Under the pieces are notes generated by a model that was not told the origin of the DNA, did no database searches, and saw only the letters and a list, made by a program, of their open reading frames with translations. Below, piece after piece: positions 1 through 11,207 of a stretch of DNA of 64,000 nt (its first letter is position 1; each line of letters begins with the position of its first letter). The position numbers and the translations under genes were made by a program. The stretch spans positions 2,430,001 to 2,494,000 of the forward strand of contig OU744449.1 in assembly GCA_916610825.1 (NCBI GenBank), in the 5' to 3' direction. This DNA is from Haliclystus octoradiatus (taxonomy: Eukaryota; Cnidaria; Staurozoa; Stauromedusae; Haliclystidae).

Positions 1-291
1 CTTTAGGGAAGGGGAGGTGCCACTTGGAAAAAGGTTAAAGTACCCAAAAAGTTCCAAAAATTCTGTTGATGCTACCCAAAAAGTTCCAACAGGTTGATTG
101 ATTAAGGTAAATACACAAAAATGATGCAAATTTTTTCAAAAATTCTTGAAAAAGTCAAAAATAGGATACCCAAAAGCTCCAAAATTTGAAATCTCATACC
201 CAAAAAGTTTTTTCTCAGCTGGAATATAGACCCAAAAAAGTGGCACGTCCCCGTATAGCCGTCCTAATGGAGTTACCCCCCCCCCCCCCCC
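1..291. mobile_element. MITE copy, CCCGGGGGTAACTCC family (left end outside window)
   Basis: This non-coding copy contains the A-rich phrases 'acccaaaaagttcc' and 'gtggcacgtccccgtatag' and ends in GGAGTTACC plus a C run. The same phrases recur at 2481-2816 and, in reverse, at 4596-4891. No transposase is present. The 64-aa reading frame across it follows the repeat and is not a gene. Confidence 0.7.
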
Positions 292-648
292 GGGTACAAA
301 ATCCAGTTTTTGTTTGTACAGATATTTCATTGGATGTTATTCTGATTTTGAAAATAAAGTTATAATTAACCGTTGCCAAAGCCTTATCTGACTCTCAATA
401 GATCACTCATATATTCATTTGAAAATCAATTGGAAAATCATATTCACAAAGATATTGCAATTATGCATATTTTTTATGATTACATAAGAATATTAAACAT
501 TTAACATAGGCCTACAATATTTATTTATATTTAACTAACTTGAGACTTATGAGAAAATTGCAAATTCCCTACATACTATCTGATATGATAATTAATATGC
601 TTATTAATTAAAGCTATATATATAATTATAAAATCATCGAATGTGATA
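292..648. other. AT-rich stretch, no feature seen
   Basis: AT-rich sequence between a MITE and the tentative first exon of the first fibrinogen-like gene. I see no ORF, repeat or clear promoter motif. It may hold that gene's promoter. Confidence 0.4.
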
Positions 649-3600
649 ATGATCGATGATTGGTTGTTATTGATGTTTGTGTCAGGCTGCGTAAAATCGT
701 AAAATTACAGCTTTTGTTTTGAATCCAAAAATGAAACAAGTTAGCAACAGCAACAAAATGGCGTTCATATGAAGAATATCTTTAATTGATAAAGCGCTTA
801 AAATTTAAAAATAACCCTCAAATTAAAATTAATACACAAAACACAATAACTCTGAAACAAAATCGTAAATTAAACATCAACCTATAACATTCCCTAGTGC
901 AATGTTTCTGTTCGTAGTTCACAAAGCAATTTTGTTTTGTTGATAAACGCCAAAGCTGCATATTACGATACGAGAATTTGCAAGCTATTGTGTTATACTG
1001 TGCTGTTAAGTGAATGTCTCATTTACATCTTCAGGCATTGACTTTTATAATTATCACTCCGTCTATCTCATATCTTTAGGTTATTGCTGATGGTGGATAC
1101 GGTCACGGTTACGGCTACAAAGCTCATCCAATAAGTCCTGCTCATGGCGTTAAAACACCAGCTCCACGATATGGTCATTATCATTACACCAAGACAACAT
1201 GCGCAGATCATTATAAACCTGGTATAACGAACGGACATTATAAAGTTTATTCTGTATATCACATGGGAGCTATGAAAGTATATTGTGATTTTGAAACTGA
1301 ACCTGGAATGGCTTACACAATGGTGATGGCATCAAGTTTAGCTGGTAGAACTGATTCCACAGTTGCAGTTAGTGGAGAGGAGAGAAAAAATCCTTTTATT
1401 GTAAGCGCTAATGGGTTATAATATCAAGTTTTTTTCGGTATTTCATCTTATCACTTATAAGGGCCTAATTGAGCTTGGTATTTGTTTAGAATAGGGAGGA
1501 ATCCGGTCTTCTACCGAATATCAAGATTATATTTATATTAATTACTTTCGGTGGAAAAAGGTAGGTTTTATAAGAATGTATATTAATGGAAATGTTATTT
1601 TATATACTGCAGGATGTTGGTTTAAGTTTACCTGAAAGTACAACAATCAAGCATCATGTTAACTCTAACATTCCAAATAAAGTCGCATATCGTCAAGCTA
1701 AGGTTGATATGGATAGAATCAGTAAAGCATCAAAAGTATGGAGAATGGTTTGTGAAACACCAGCTACGCCTTTCATAGACTATATTCGTGCCAAATTATC
1801 CGTTGTTAATCCATTGACACTTTCAACAACAACAGATAAAGAATGTTTCGAAACTGAGTATCTGAACCTGGGAGGAAAGTGAGTACATTGATTAATGACA
1901 CACAGCCGTAATTACATGCTTCTGATCGGAGTGTATTTTGCCAATTTTGATGTATCATATAAGTATTTATGAACTCCAGTACTTTAACACCTTCAAAGTC
2001 GCAACGATCATGTATTATGAAATTATATACGTCAGCACAATTGCAGGAAATTTCTATTGGGGGGTTGTTGCATTTTTGCACTTTCCCTTTATTTTGGTCG
2101 TAAAAACATAAAATTTCAGGGTACCAATCCTAACATGCAATTTTACCGTCTGTCCTCCTCGATTTCTGTGTATGGCAAACCCCCGTCTAAAAATTATCGG
2201 GGTCCCTCTCCATCCCTTGAAAAGTAGAAGCAATAAAATAATTAGACATATCTGTTTGAAAATCCAGAACAAGCGGTACCTCACAATCTGCCTGACGGTC
2301 ATATTAGTTTCATATACGTTATCCAAGATAGTCGACTCTACATATAGGTTCTGGAAATGCATCCATCGAGTTATTTATAGAGTACAACGAGTCAAAGCAT
2401 ACCCAATTATATCACCTGAAAATATCACATGAATTAATAGATATGAATCTAGAAACGTGTTGAATTCCAAATACACGAATCCCGGGGGTAACTCCAGCTC
2501 TTTAGGGACGGAGGGGGTGCTACTTTGGGAAAAGGTGGAGTACCCAAACTGTTACAAAAATTTTTATGCTACCCCAAAACTTCGAAAATTTAAAAATGCT
2601 ACCCAAAAAGCTCCAGCAGGTTGATTGATTTTAAGTAAATTCACAAAAATGTTGCAAATTTTTTCAAAAATTCTTGAAAAAGTCAAAAAATAGGATACTC
2701 AGAAGATTCCAAAATTTGAAATCTTTTACCCAAAAAGTTTTTTCTCAGCTGGAACATGGACCCCAAAAAAGTGGCACGTCCCCGTATAGCAGTCATATGG
2801 GAGTTACCCCCCCGGGACACGTCTATAAAATTACTTTTATAGACAAACGTTGCATTTAGTAACAAATTATCATTTTAACAATATAATTATAATGTATTAT
2901 TGTAACAAATCCACCTCAAAAACTTTAAATTAACGGTCAATAACATACTAAACAAATAGCCAAACATCATGCGTTCATTTTAATAAATGTAAAGTTTATC
3001 ATGTAGTAGCCTCGCAGACTCACTGTCAAAATGCAAACTTGGTAAAGAGTAGACCAAATGTTTACCAAATTTACATTTTGACAGTGAGTCTGCGAGCAGG
3101 CTAATCATGTAGCGCATCAATATGTTTCTTGAAAAGAATAAAATCTATACTTTCGTGATGATTGCTTATGTATAATATGGCATGAAAATCGAAGTAGCAA
3201 GAATCGTATGTCATTTCTTTAAATTATTTTATATATTTATTAATAGAAGCCTCAAATATCGCAAACAATTACAACTCTTTTTTCTTATACGATTCGATTC
3301 TCTACCAGTTATAAGCATAATCAATAAAATAATCGAGCAGGTTCCCAGTTAGTTCATTTATCAAACGGCAAAGAGCCAAAAGAAGTCCCCAATTTCCTAT
3401 CATGTTTATATATGCATGTTGTCTTATTGTCTATTTGGTATCATCAATTCATCATCTTTATTACATTATTTTATTATATAATTTACCCAGAAAACACTGA
3501 CGGTCAGGGGACGTCCCCAGTGAGTCCCGAAGGTTTCACAGCGGTCAGTCACAATTATACAGCTATACAACGTCCCTCAATGTCGTGTCAGGGTCGCAAA

Positions 3601-3931
3601 CACTTTTATAAAACTATTTCCATGTGTTTACGTCATAAGTGCCGACATATATGTTATTGATAAGTTGTTATAATTCTTAACTATACGATTTTGATTTGTT
3701 TGTAGAACATGTGTTGGCTGTGAAGCAAATATTCTACAGCGATTAGTTACAGTAGCTGCAGTCGGTTCAGATCCAGAGAAACCAATGACGATTTTAAACG
3801 TTGGTAAAAGCAACGAATGTCAGAGTCCCAGTACAAGTTTTGCAGACGATGATGTCTTGATGCCTAGCACGGTTGTCAGTGATAGCTGTAGCGGTGATAT
3901 TAAACTTTGGTTTGGTAAACCTGTACATTAG
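649..3931 (+). CDS. Secreted fibrinogen-like (FReD-type) protein, paralogue 1
   Basis: Exons are 1080-1400, 1613-1878 and 3706-3931, with a tentative signal-peptide exon at 649-690 (MIDDWLLLMFVSGC, then GTAAAA). Intron phases are 0, 0 and 2, the same as the neighbouring paralogue. The product is about 284 aa. An H/G/Y-rich N-terminus (GYGHGYGYK) is followed by a fibrinogen-like opening (CADHYKPG...YKVYSVYH...VYCDFETEPGMAYTMVMAS), a middle segment (YRQAKVDMDRI...VWRMVC), then CFETEYLNL, a CVGCEA pair and a closing KLWFGK. This order matches a widespread invertebrate family of secreted, cysteine-rich fibrinogen-related proteins, some of them lectin-like. A polyadenylation signal AATAAA lies near 4124. 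The ligand cannot be told from sequence. The first exon is the least certain part because its donor is weak and the protein could begin elsewhere upstream. Confidence 0.75.
2481..2816. mobile_element. MITE, CCCGGGGGTAACTCC family, in intron
   Basis: The element starts CCCGGGGGTAACTCC and ends GGGAGTTACCCCCCCGGG, so the ends are inverted repeats. The interior matches 1-291. It lies in the last intron of the first fibrinogen-like gene. No coding capacity. Confidence 0.8.
3007..3103. mobile_element. Small MITE with perfect 9-bp target-site duplication
   Basis: This 97-bp element has long terminal inverted repeats (TAGCCTCGCAGACTCACTG at one end, its complement with a 3-nt insertion at the other). 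It is flanked by ATCATGTAG at 2998-3006 and again at 3104-3112. A 9-bp duplication points to a Mutator-like family. It sits in an intron. Confidence 0.85.
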
Positions 3932-4595
3932 TTTATATATTCATATAAATGGGCTTTTTGAACTTGTAACCCATTGTAATTGCCAATATGTTCATATATA
4001 AGTATGTGTTGTTGCTTGTGTGCAGTTAATCTTCGTTATGTGAATGATATAAGTAACTATAATGGTGATATTATAATTTTAAATGATTATATGATAGCAT
4101 AATTCACTTTTAACGATTTAAACAATAAAATGATTGTACATTGAATTGTAACATGTGTTTTTAAGGAGTTTTGGAATAGGACAACATTTTGAAATATACC
4201 TATATTTTTCCGTGAACATTTAACATTTGGATTCTACTCAACAAGACCTTTCCAGGGATTTAAAAATCATCTCTTCCCGCCTGGGGGCTACCCTATCTTC
4301 GTTTTTAAGCACATGTTTGCCATTTCAAGGGCTCAACAACGATTCATTCTTTTGCGAACTATTTGCACAAATCCTATAGTCCGGACGTGGAAATCCGAGC
4401 AAATTAAAAACATGATGATATACACAATATTGTATCACTGAACAAAAAAAGTAAGTTGTGACTAATTACAAATTAAACTTATATCATCATTTAATTTGAT
4501 ATTTTCTACGAGATATAGTAGGTAGTTTGACGCCATTGTTTTGTGAAATAGCACGTTCGCGCCTAGAGCCTCACTCCACTACGGAATGGTTTGTT
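3932..4595. other. Intergenic, 3' UTR of paralogue 1
   Basis: Contains the 3' UTR of the first fibrinogen-like gene with AATAAA near 4124. Nothing else is recognised. Confidence 0.5.
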
Positions 4596-4891
4596 CCCGG
4601 GGGGAGGTAACTCCACTATGACGGCTATACGGGGACGTGTTACTTTTTTGGGTCCATATTCCAGCTGAGAAAAAACTTTTTGGGTATGAGATTTCAAATT
4701 TTGGAGCTTTTGGGTATCCTATTTTTGACTTTTTCAAGAATTTTTGAAAAAATGTGCATCATTTTTGTGTATTTACTTAAAATCAATCCGCCTGCTAGAA
4801 CTTTTTGGGTAGCATCAACAGAATTTTTGGAACTTTACCTTTCTCCAAAAGTGGCACCCCCCGTCCCTGAAGAGCTGGAGTTGCCCCCGGG
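4596..4891. mobile_element. MITE, CCCGGGGGTAACTCC family, reversed copy
   Basis: Opposite orientation to the copies at 1-291 and 2481-2816. It begins CCCGGGGGGAGGTAACTCC, contains 'ctatacggggacgtg' and ends GAGTTGCCCCCGGG. The 71-aa ORF inside it is a by-product of the repeat. Confidence 0.8.
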
Positions 4892-5468
4892 ATGAATTGC
4901 CAGTTATAAAAACAAAATTCAATTGATCAATTGATGCCAAAATGATGCTGTTTGTTTTCTATAAATCAGCACGAGCATTATATCAATCATAGCGATTTGG
5001 CAATCAATACGAAAGACAATGTTATAAAAGAGAATTCTCTTCAAACAGTAAAAACCATTTTCACTACAGAAAAAAAGGAAATTCCTCATTTTGCACATGT
5101 TTTAGATGGTAAAAAATAATAACAATTTAGCCAATTTTTAACAAATATCAATATAATGTAAGTAAAATTAAGCATTCTAAATGTTGGTGCTCGGCTGTTA
5201 GCATAGAAATGCAGCGGCAGTTCAATCATATAGCCACGCACAGACTCTGATGTGCAACACACTAGGATCTGCCTATTCTATTCAGATATTGTTAGTAACA
5301 GCACGAGGCTAGCCATAGATATTATCCAATCAGGTTACTTGTTTTTAACTGTCGAATTATTTACAAATGATAAAAATTTTGACTCACGCTGACGTGATCT
5401 ATAACAACACGAACTAGTGGTATTTAACGGTAGTTGGATAAAATTATAAATTAACATTTCTTCTTGAA
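4892..5468. other. Intergenic, upstream of paralogue 2
   Basis: AT-rich sequence upstream of the second fibrinogen-like gene. No distinct motif stands out. Confidence 0.4.
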
Positions 5469-8400
5469 ATGTTATATAAATTGGGTTGGATAATTCTACT
5501 AATTAGTATATCATCAGTAAGTACATATTTCTAGTGATAATTAAATATTTATGTATGTATATATATATAACATAATTGTATGGGCAAAACATCACATCAT
5601 CACGTATATAGTATAGATCGAAGATCACAATTAAACTCGTGATCTTTGATATCTTTGATAGTGATAATATAATAATATATATAATAATATAATATAATAA
5701 TATAAAATAATATATATAATATAATATAAAATAATATAGATAATATATATAATAATAATATGTGGCGAAAGAGTCAAACAGTTAAGAATGTGTATTCTTT
5801 GACTCTTTCGCCATTAATATTATTATTATTTACCGCTCTGTCAAATGAAGACATTAGAGCCCTATATTATCTGCTATTAGATAAACATAAATTTTATTAT
5901 CTTTTATTATTTTTGCTGATCTAAACCTTGTCCGCCTTTCCCACAATATAAAAACATGTGTTGCAAGCATAGATAGAACTGAATAGTGCACATTCTGTAC
6001 AGTGTTGACCTTATCAAAACAATAAATCAAACTATTTTTACTGCAATTAATTATCTCCATATACTTTTTTTAATTTTGTTTCGTTATATAGTGGCTCGTT
6101 CATGCCAATTATTATGGGGGTAGCTATTCACCGAATCACGGTTACAACCATGGTTACAACTATCAAGATCACGGTGACGGTACCCATGTTTATGGCCATC
6201 ACGTAAAAACAACATGTGCTGATCATTATAAACCTGGTATAAAAAATGGATTTTATTTGATATATTCGTTGTATCACCTGCGATCAATGGATGTTCTGTG
6301 TGATTTTGAATCAGAACGTGGTATGGCTTACACAATGGTGATGTCATCAACTACACACGTCAGAGCAGGGTACGTTGGAGCAAGCACCGCAGACCCTTTC
6401 AAGGTAAACATTCTGAGTATCCATTGTATGACCGTAATTGTCAGGGTGGCTAAGGGATGTTATTCCCCTGTCAGGGATACCAAGTCCCCTTATTAGGGGA
6501 GTTAGCCCCTTGTCGGAAAAGTACAAAATGTCACCCCTGTTTGTTGGGGGGGTGATTTATTTGTCAAACAGATCATGTGGATCGACTGATAAAGATAAAT
6601 GGAGAATATCAATTTGCCATATCCATTGAAAGTGCATTTAATTAAAATGGAAAGTTTGTGTCAAACTCCGGATTCCGAGCATCAACTCCAATTTCTACTG
6701 AATTCACCTTCAATATTCAATGCAGTACACCATGATCAAAATTAGGCAAACCCCTTTACCCTTTATACTTACGTCAGTGACGTAAAGTATACCGTGTGCC
6801 GCAACTTTCAATTATATGGAGCATCTCTTTAAGTCTTGCCCTGTCAATAAATTTTCAAAGATTCCCCAGGGGGATTCAAAAATTAGATCCAATTCTGACC
6901 CTGATTCGACAGACCCTGATTCGACATTCGTGACTCGAAAAAGTTGGGAGACACTTGGGAAGCTAAAAGTCACTCGCTAGGAGCTCGTTATGATTTTTTA
7001 GCGCTTCACTCGCGTCTCCCGAACAACTTGTTCTCGTTTAGTAAATATGAATACAAACATGGCAAGTGTGTGGTAACCCTTTATTCACATCAAACCAAAA
7101 TACTTTATCTAAGCATGAAAAAGTAAATTAGTATAGGAAATCATACGGTTTTTTTTTGTTTTGTCTTTAATTGCACTCATATGACTCATATGGCGAGTGC
7201 AATTTGGATCTTTCTGAAAAATGCACATGTTTTCAACTTACATATTAAAAAACGATTATTCTGTGACAAGTGCGCAAGTCATCAAATAATTTATTAAAAT
7301 TAAAGCTGCGATAGACAAAGCTACGTATCTAATAAAGGGGCTTACTACACCCAACGAGTTGGCCCCTTATAAAAAATGCTTGAAAACCTACAATAGGCAT
7401 CCTGAAAATCAAAACAATTTCCCCCCAAAAGTGGTTGTAGCCCACTGATCAAGGTATGTATCTGACCTTGAACCTGTTGAAATTTATCAGCAATGTGCAG
7501 CAGAGTTCAGTAATTAATCGCATTTACAAAAATTTCTTTTAGCTTAGCGAGAAGAGCTACTACGCTCTGTAGCTTTATAGTAGAGTGTCACGTGAGTAAT
7601 ACAGGCGCATTCTTCAAAGCGTTACAGTCATCGTTATGTTGTGGTTCGTTTATTATAAATTTCTATTTAACTTATTTTATATTAATAGGTGAAAGGGTTA
7701 AACCTAGTAGAAACAGCAACAGACAAAAATCATGTTAATCCTGATAAGCCAAATTTTTATGCATATCGTCAAGCAAGAGATGACATGGTACGAATACGAG
7801 ACCACTCTGAAGTTTGGAGAATGGTATGCCTCGATTCCATAGGAGATGACAGCAGTAATGACCCAGTTGAAATTGATGAGCTTTATAATGGATACATACG
7901 AGTCAAAATCAGCGACGCTGATCCATTGGCAGAACTGACAGGATGCTATAATGTCGAATATGCTAAGTCGCTAAATCTGTAAGTCAGTCAAGAGCAATCG
8001 AGTCCAAAACATCTTTCAGACCATTTACAATTTACCCCGGGGCTACTTCCATACAGTAGCTATACGGGGACGTACCAATTTTCAAGGGTTGCCTTTGAGT
8101 CCAAATTCTAACGAAATATTTATATTCAAAACGTTTAAACCTTTCCTTTGTTTTGAAAGTACTACGTATTTGATGTTTAGAAACATGAAATATTAGGATG
8201 TTGATCCATGATTCACCTGTGAAATTTTACCGTCCTTCCCAATTTCCAAAAGAGGCACGGCGTCCAAAAATTATCGAGGTCTTCCTCCCCCGGGTAATTT
8301 TCAACGGAGAATACGCATCTCTCTCAACAGATAAGTAAGGAAAAGGTTTAAAGGGAAAGAACACGATGTTAAATCACATAAAATCACAAAAGATGCAGAA

Positions 8401-9861
8401 CTTTTCAAAAGTATTTTGAAACATTCTGCTATATAATAAAAGATGATGGCAGCAATCTATAAGAGTTATAGGTGACCTCGTCATTACATCCCTGAAGTCC
8501 GGGGGAGTAACTCAAGAAACTTCAGGTGCCAATTTGAATTCAGAAATTTTCCCTCCAAATTTTTTTTTTCCAAAATTGAACTTCGACCAGGGTCAAATAT
8601 TTTATTCAGACCAAAATGTATACCTTAAATATTTTTTATCGACGCATATTTGAAAATTGATTACAATTTCGTGTGTTGACATCAAAAAATTTTACTCACT
8701 AAAATCAATACTTTGCCATATTTTGAAAATTCTGAAATAGATACCTAAAAAGTTTTTAAAAGACCATGATAAGGCACCTTCAATAATTGGCACGTCACCG
8801 TTTACCAACCATTAGAAGTTACCCCTGGACTTGAAGTGACCATTATAATAGACACGTGCAGGGCCGAGAAATGAAATTTCATACAGTAGAAACTCCTCAA
8901 AATTCATGTTGGAGAGCTCGAAACGTAGTGGGAATTATTCCAAACTTTTATCCCATAGACTTGATATAAGCACAGTGGATAATGGATAGGCACAATACGT
9001 ATAAACTTTGATTTGCTTCTTGGCTATTTTTAAATAGGAACTTCTTTGCAACTGAGTTTTGCTATGATATACGTTTACATTAAAAGATTTTTCTACATTG
9101 CTTCAAAAAAAATATCGCAGAAGTTCTTGTCATGAAACAAAGCGGACGGGCTCTAAAAACATGTATGCAGCCGAAAAATTATTAAAACGGCCCTGGACTC
9201 GGGCCCTGGACCAGTATGACTATATAGTGGATCCAGTAAATCTTTTCGCCTGAATATATAATGCAGTTCTTAAGGTTTTAGATCTATTTCCGGGGGTCTT
9301 GTATTCAATTCATGACATGAGCACAACTGAATTGGGATCATCAAGGGCATTTAGTCATAAAACGCCGACACACTAACACTATTCAATTGACCAACTACAG
9401 TTTAACCCGCTTAAGTGCAAGTCCAGAAAATTGTTTAACGGATTTCAAAGCCAGGTTGTAGATAAGCGGGAATTTCATTTATCCGAATTGCACATAAGCG
9501 GATTACACTGTTCTCCAGAAAAGCTTTGAGCTTGTCGATAAAATCATGATAAATCCAAAAAAAAAATCCCGGTATTTTTCTTGCCGTACAATCCTTCTGT
9601 ATACAAAATATCCTTTCATATTTCCTACATGATATGCTACTTCATGTGAACAATAATGTTTGATTTTTTAATTGCAGAGCATGTCAAAACTGTGAAGTTG
9701 CTTTAAGTCAAGCAGACGGGACAACGTTAAAAGCTATCGATAGCTCTGGTTGCACTCCAGCATTTACAGGTAGTGGTGCTAACACGTTTGAAATGGCTGC
9801 TGGCGTGGGAGCATGTAGTAAAAACGTTACATTTTGGTTTGGAAAGAATATCAGAAGATGA
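5469..9861 (+). CDS. Secreted fibrinogen-like (FReD-type) protein, paralogue 2
   Basis: Four exons (5469-5516, 6092-6403, 7689-7978, 9678-9861) give 277 aa, with intron phases 0, 0 and 2. Exon 1 encodes a clear signal peptide (MLYKLGWIILLISISS). Exon 2 has a Gly/Tyr/His-rich stretch (HGYNHGYNYQDHG), then CADHYKPGI...VLCDFESERGMAYTMVMSS. Exon 3 carries YRQARDDMVRI and SEVWRMVC, then YIRVKISDADPL. Exon 4 has ACQNCEV and ends VTFWFGKNIRR. Cysteine positions and exon layout match the upstream paralogue, so the pair arose by tandem duplication. AATAAA is at about 9952. The family is known for secreted recognition or adhesive proteins. The specific role is unknown. Confidence 0.8.
5650..5770. repeat. 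AT-rich simple repeat
   Basis: Imperfect TAATA/TATAA tandem repeat in the first intron of the second fibrinogen-like gene, abutting the hairpin at 5764-5812. Confidence 0.8.
5764..5812. repeat. Hairpin related to the ribozyme foldback elements
   Basis: Perfect 15-nt arms (GGCGAAAGAGTCAAA at 5764-5778 and its complement at 5798-5812). The flank 'ttaccgctctgtcaaatgaagaca' at about 5831 is the reverse complement of the sequence beside the foldback at 11208-11371, so this is a shortened relative. No intact hammerhead core is visible here. Confidence 0.6.
8034..8295. mobile_element. Diverged MITE, CCCGGGG family
   Basis: Begins CCCCGGGGCTACTTCC, contains 'gctatacggggacgt' and ends CCTCCCCCGGG. 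A decayed relative of the copies near the left edge, in the last intron of the second fibrinogen-like gene. Confidence 0.6.
8497..8838. mobile_element. Diverged MITE, CCCGGGGG family
   Basis: Begins TCCGGGGGAGTAACTC, contains 'ggcacgtcaccgttta' and ends AGTTACCCCTGGA. Same family and same intron as the preceding copy. Confidence 0.6.
9397..9511. mobile_element. Short MITE with CAGT...CCGCTTA ends
   Basis: The ends ACAGTTTAACCCGCTTAAGTGCAA and TTGCACATAAGCGGATTACACTG are near-perfect inverted repeats around a short core. A related piece lies at 56331-56460. Confidence 0.6.
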
Positions 9862-10018
9862 AATCTTGTTTTATTTATGACATCTTGATTAGTCTGTATT
9901 ATGTTTCTCATTTATGATATACTATGTTAAAGTTTATGTTAAAGTTTAAATAATAAATATACGTACATTTCTAAACTTATTCTAAACTGACGCATAATTT
10001 GATGTTACATACTAATAC

Positions 10019-10593
10019 CACGAGTTTATTCCGTTACTCTGAGTTTCGCATAAAGACGGTTTCTTCAGACGGTTTTATTAAATGAAAAATCATTACGGTG
10101 TGCTCAAGTATATACATGACTTAATGAAGCGTTTCTATTGTTTAAATATATTTATTACATTCTATTGTATTATCGATGCTATTGTTAAATATCTACTTGT
10201 TATTCTTATAGTTTCTTAAGTAATATTTATTCTCGTGTCGGCACTTAGCCACAGCGGCTGCCTATAGTAACAAAACTAAAAAATGTAACCTATGCCTAAC
10301 GGAGAAATTCCATATAATTTATTATAAACATGACAATTTACTAAATAAAAGAACGGAACTCATTTCTAAGTGCCGACACGAGAATAAATATTATTTAAGA
10401 AACTATAAGAATAACAAGTAGATATTTAACAATAGCATCGATAATACAATAGAATGTAATAAATATATTTAAACAATAGAAACGCTTCATTAAGTCATGT
10501 ATATACTTGAGCACACCGTAATGATTTTTCATTTAATAAAACCGTCTGAAGAGCGTCTTTACGCGAAACTCAGAGTAACGGAATAAACTCGTG
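10019..10593. mobile_element. Foldback element 1 (230-bp inverted arms) with hammerhead
   Basis: The left arm (10019-10248) and right arm (10366-10593) are near-identical inverted copies around a 117-bp spacer. The right arm holds an intact hammerhead ribozyme near its outer end. The left-arm copy has changes in stem II. Related to the two elements that follow and probably derived from a Penelope-like element or a retrozyme. Confidence 0.75.
10542..10581 (+). ncRNA. Type I hammerhead ribozyme 1
   Basis: The whole fold can be read. Stem I is CCGT/ACGG. The core is CTGAAGA (fits CUGANGA). Stem II is GCGT-CTTT-ACGC, followed by GAA. Stem III is ACT-CAG-AGT. The predicted cleavage triplet is GTA, just before ACGG. 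The very short stem III is typical of hammerheads in Penelope-like elements and animal retrozymes. Confidence 0.85.
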
Positions 10594-10724
10594 ATCTTTG
10601 ATCTACTATTTATATTGCTCTGCTTTTAGCATTGAGCACTCAAATTGATGTTTTGCCCACACAATTACTTTATTATATATATATATATATATATAGATAT
10701 AAAATAAGAAAAGAGACGTTTTCT

Positions 10725-10764
10725 CCGTTACTCGAAGTTTCGCGCTGTAGCGCTCCTCAGACGG
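10725..10764 (-). ncRNA. Type I hammerhead ribozyme 2, minus-strand copy
   Basis: Reverse complement of the hammerhead at 10959-10998, with all core bases and stems retained: CCGT, CTGAGGA, GCGC-TACA-GCGC, GAA, ACT-TCG-AGT, A, ACGG. Confidence 0.8.
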
Positions 10765-10958
10765 TTTTATTCATATAAAAAACATTTCTAAATTCACCAA
10801 AGATATATACATGATAAAAGTTTACACGCCTATTGATTAAATTGCTGTTCTATTGTTATTTACTGCTATGTTAGTTTGAAATTTAATCAATAGGCGTGTA
10901 AACTTTTATCATGTATATATCTTTGGTGAATTTAGAAATGTTTTTTATATGAATAAAA

Positions 10959-10998
10959 CCGTCTGAGGAGCGCTACAGCGCGAAACTTCGAGTAACGG
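10959..10998 (+). ncRNA. Type I hammerhead ribozyme 2, plus-strand copy
   Basis: Stem I CCGT/ACGG. Core CTGAGGA. Stem II GCGC-TACA-GCGC. GAA. Stem III ACT-TCG-AGT. Cleavage triplet GTA. Every position of the hammerhead consensus is met. Confidence 0.85.
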
Positions 10999-11109
10999 AG
11001 AAAACGTCTCTTTTCTTATTTTATATCTATACAGCTCTGCTTACCGGTATTGAGCACTATATTGATGTTTTGCTCTTAATAAATAAATTTATTTATTTAC
11101 TAAATCGAC

Positions 11110-11141
<32 letters not shown>

Positions 11142-11207
11142 TAATAAAATAATGTTATCTGATAGCAGTTGAGATAGTGCTCAATGTCATTTGACAGAGC
11201 GGTGAAT

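Larger units (their letters stand above)
10692..11031. mobile_element. Foldback element 2 (152-bp inverted arms), hammerhead on both strands
   Basis: Arms 10692-10843 and 10879-11031 are almost identical and enclose a 35-bp spacer. Each arm encodes the same hammerhead, one per strand. The flanks 'gctctgct..(a)gcattgagcact' and 'ttgatgttttgc' recur after element 1 and after this element. Confidence 0.8.

Noticed and set aside
2172..2432. 86-aa + ORF and 102-aa - ORF in the intron
   Set aside because: Low-complexity AT-rich intron sequence without family resemblance or phase agreement with flanking exons.
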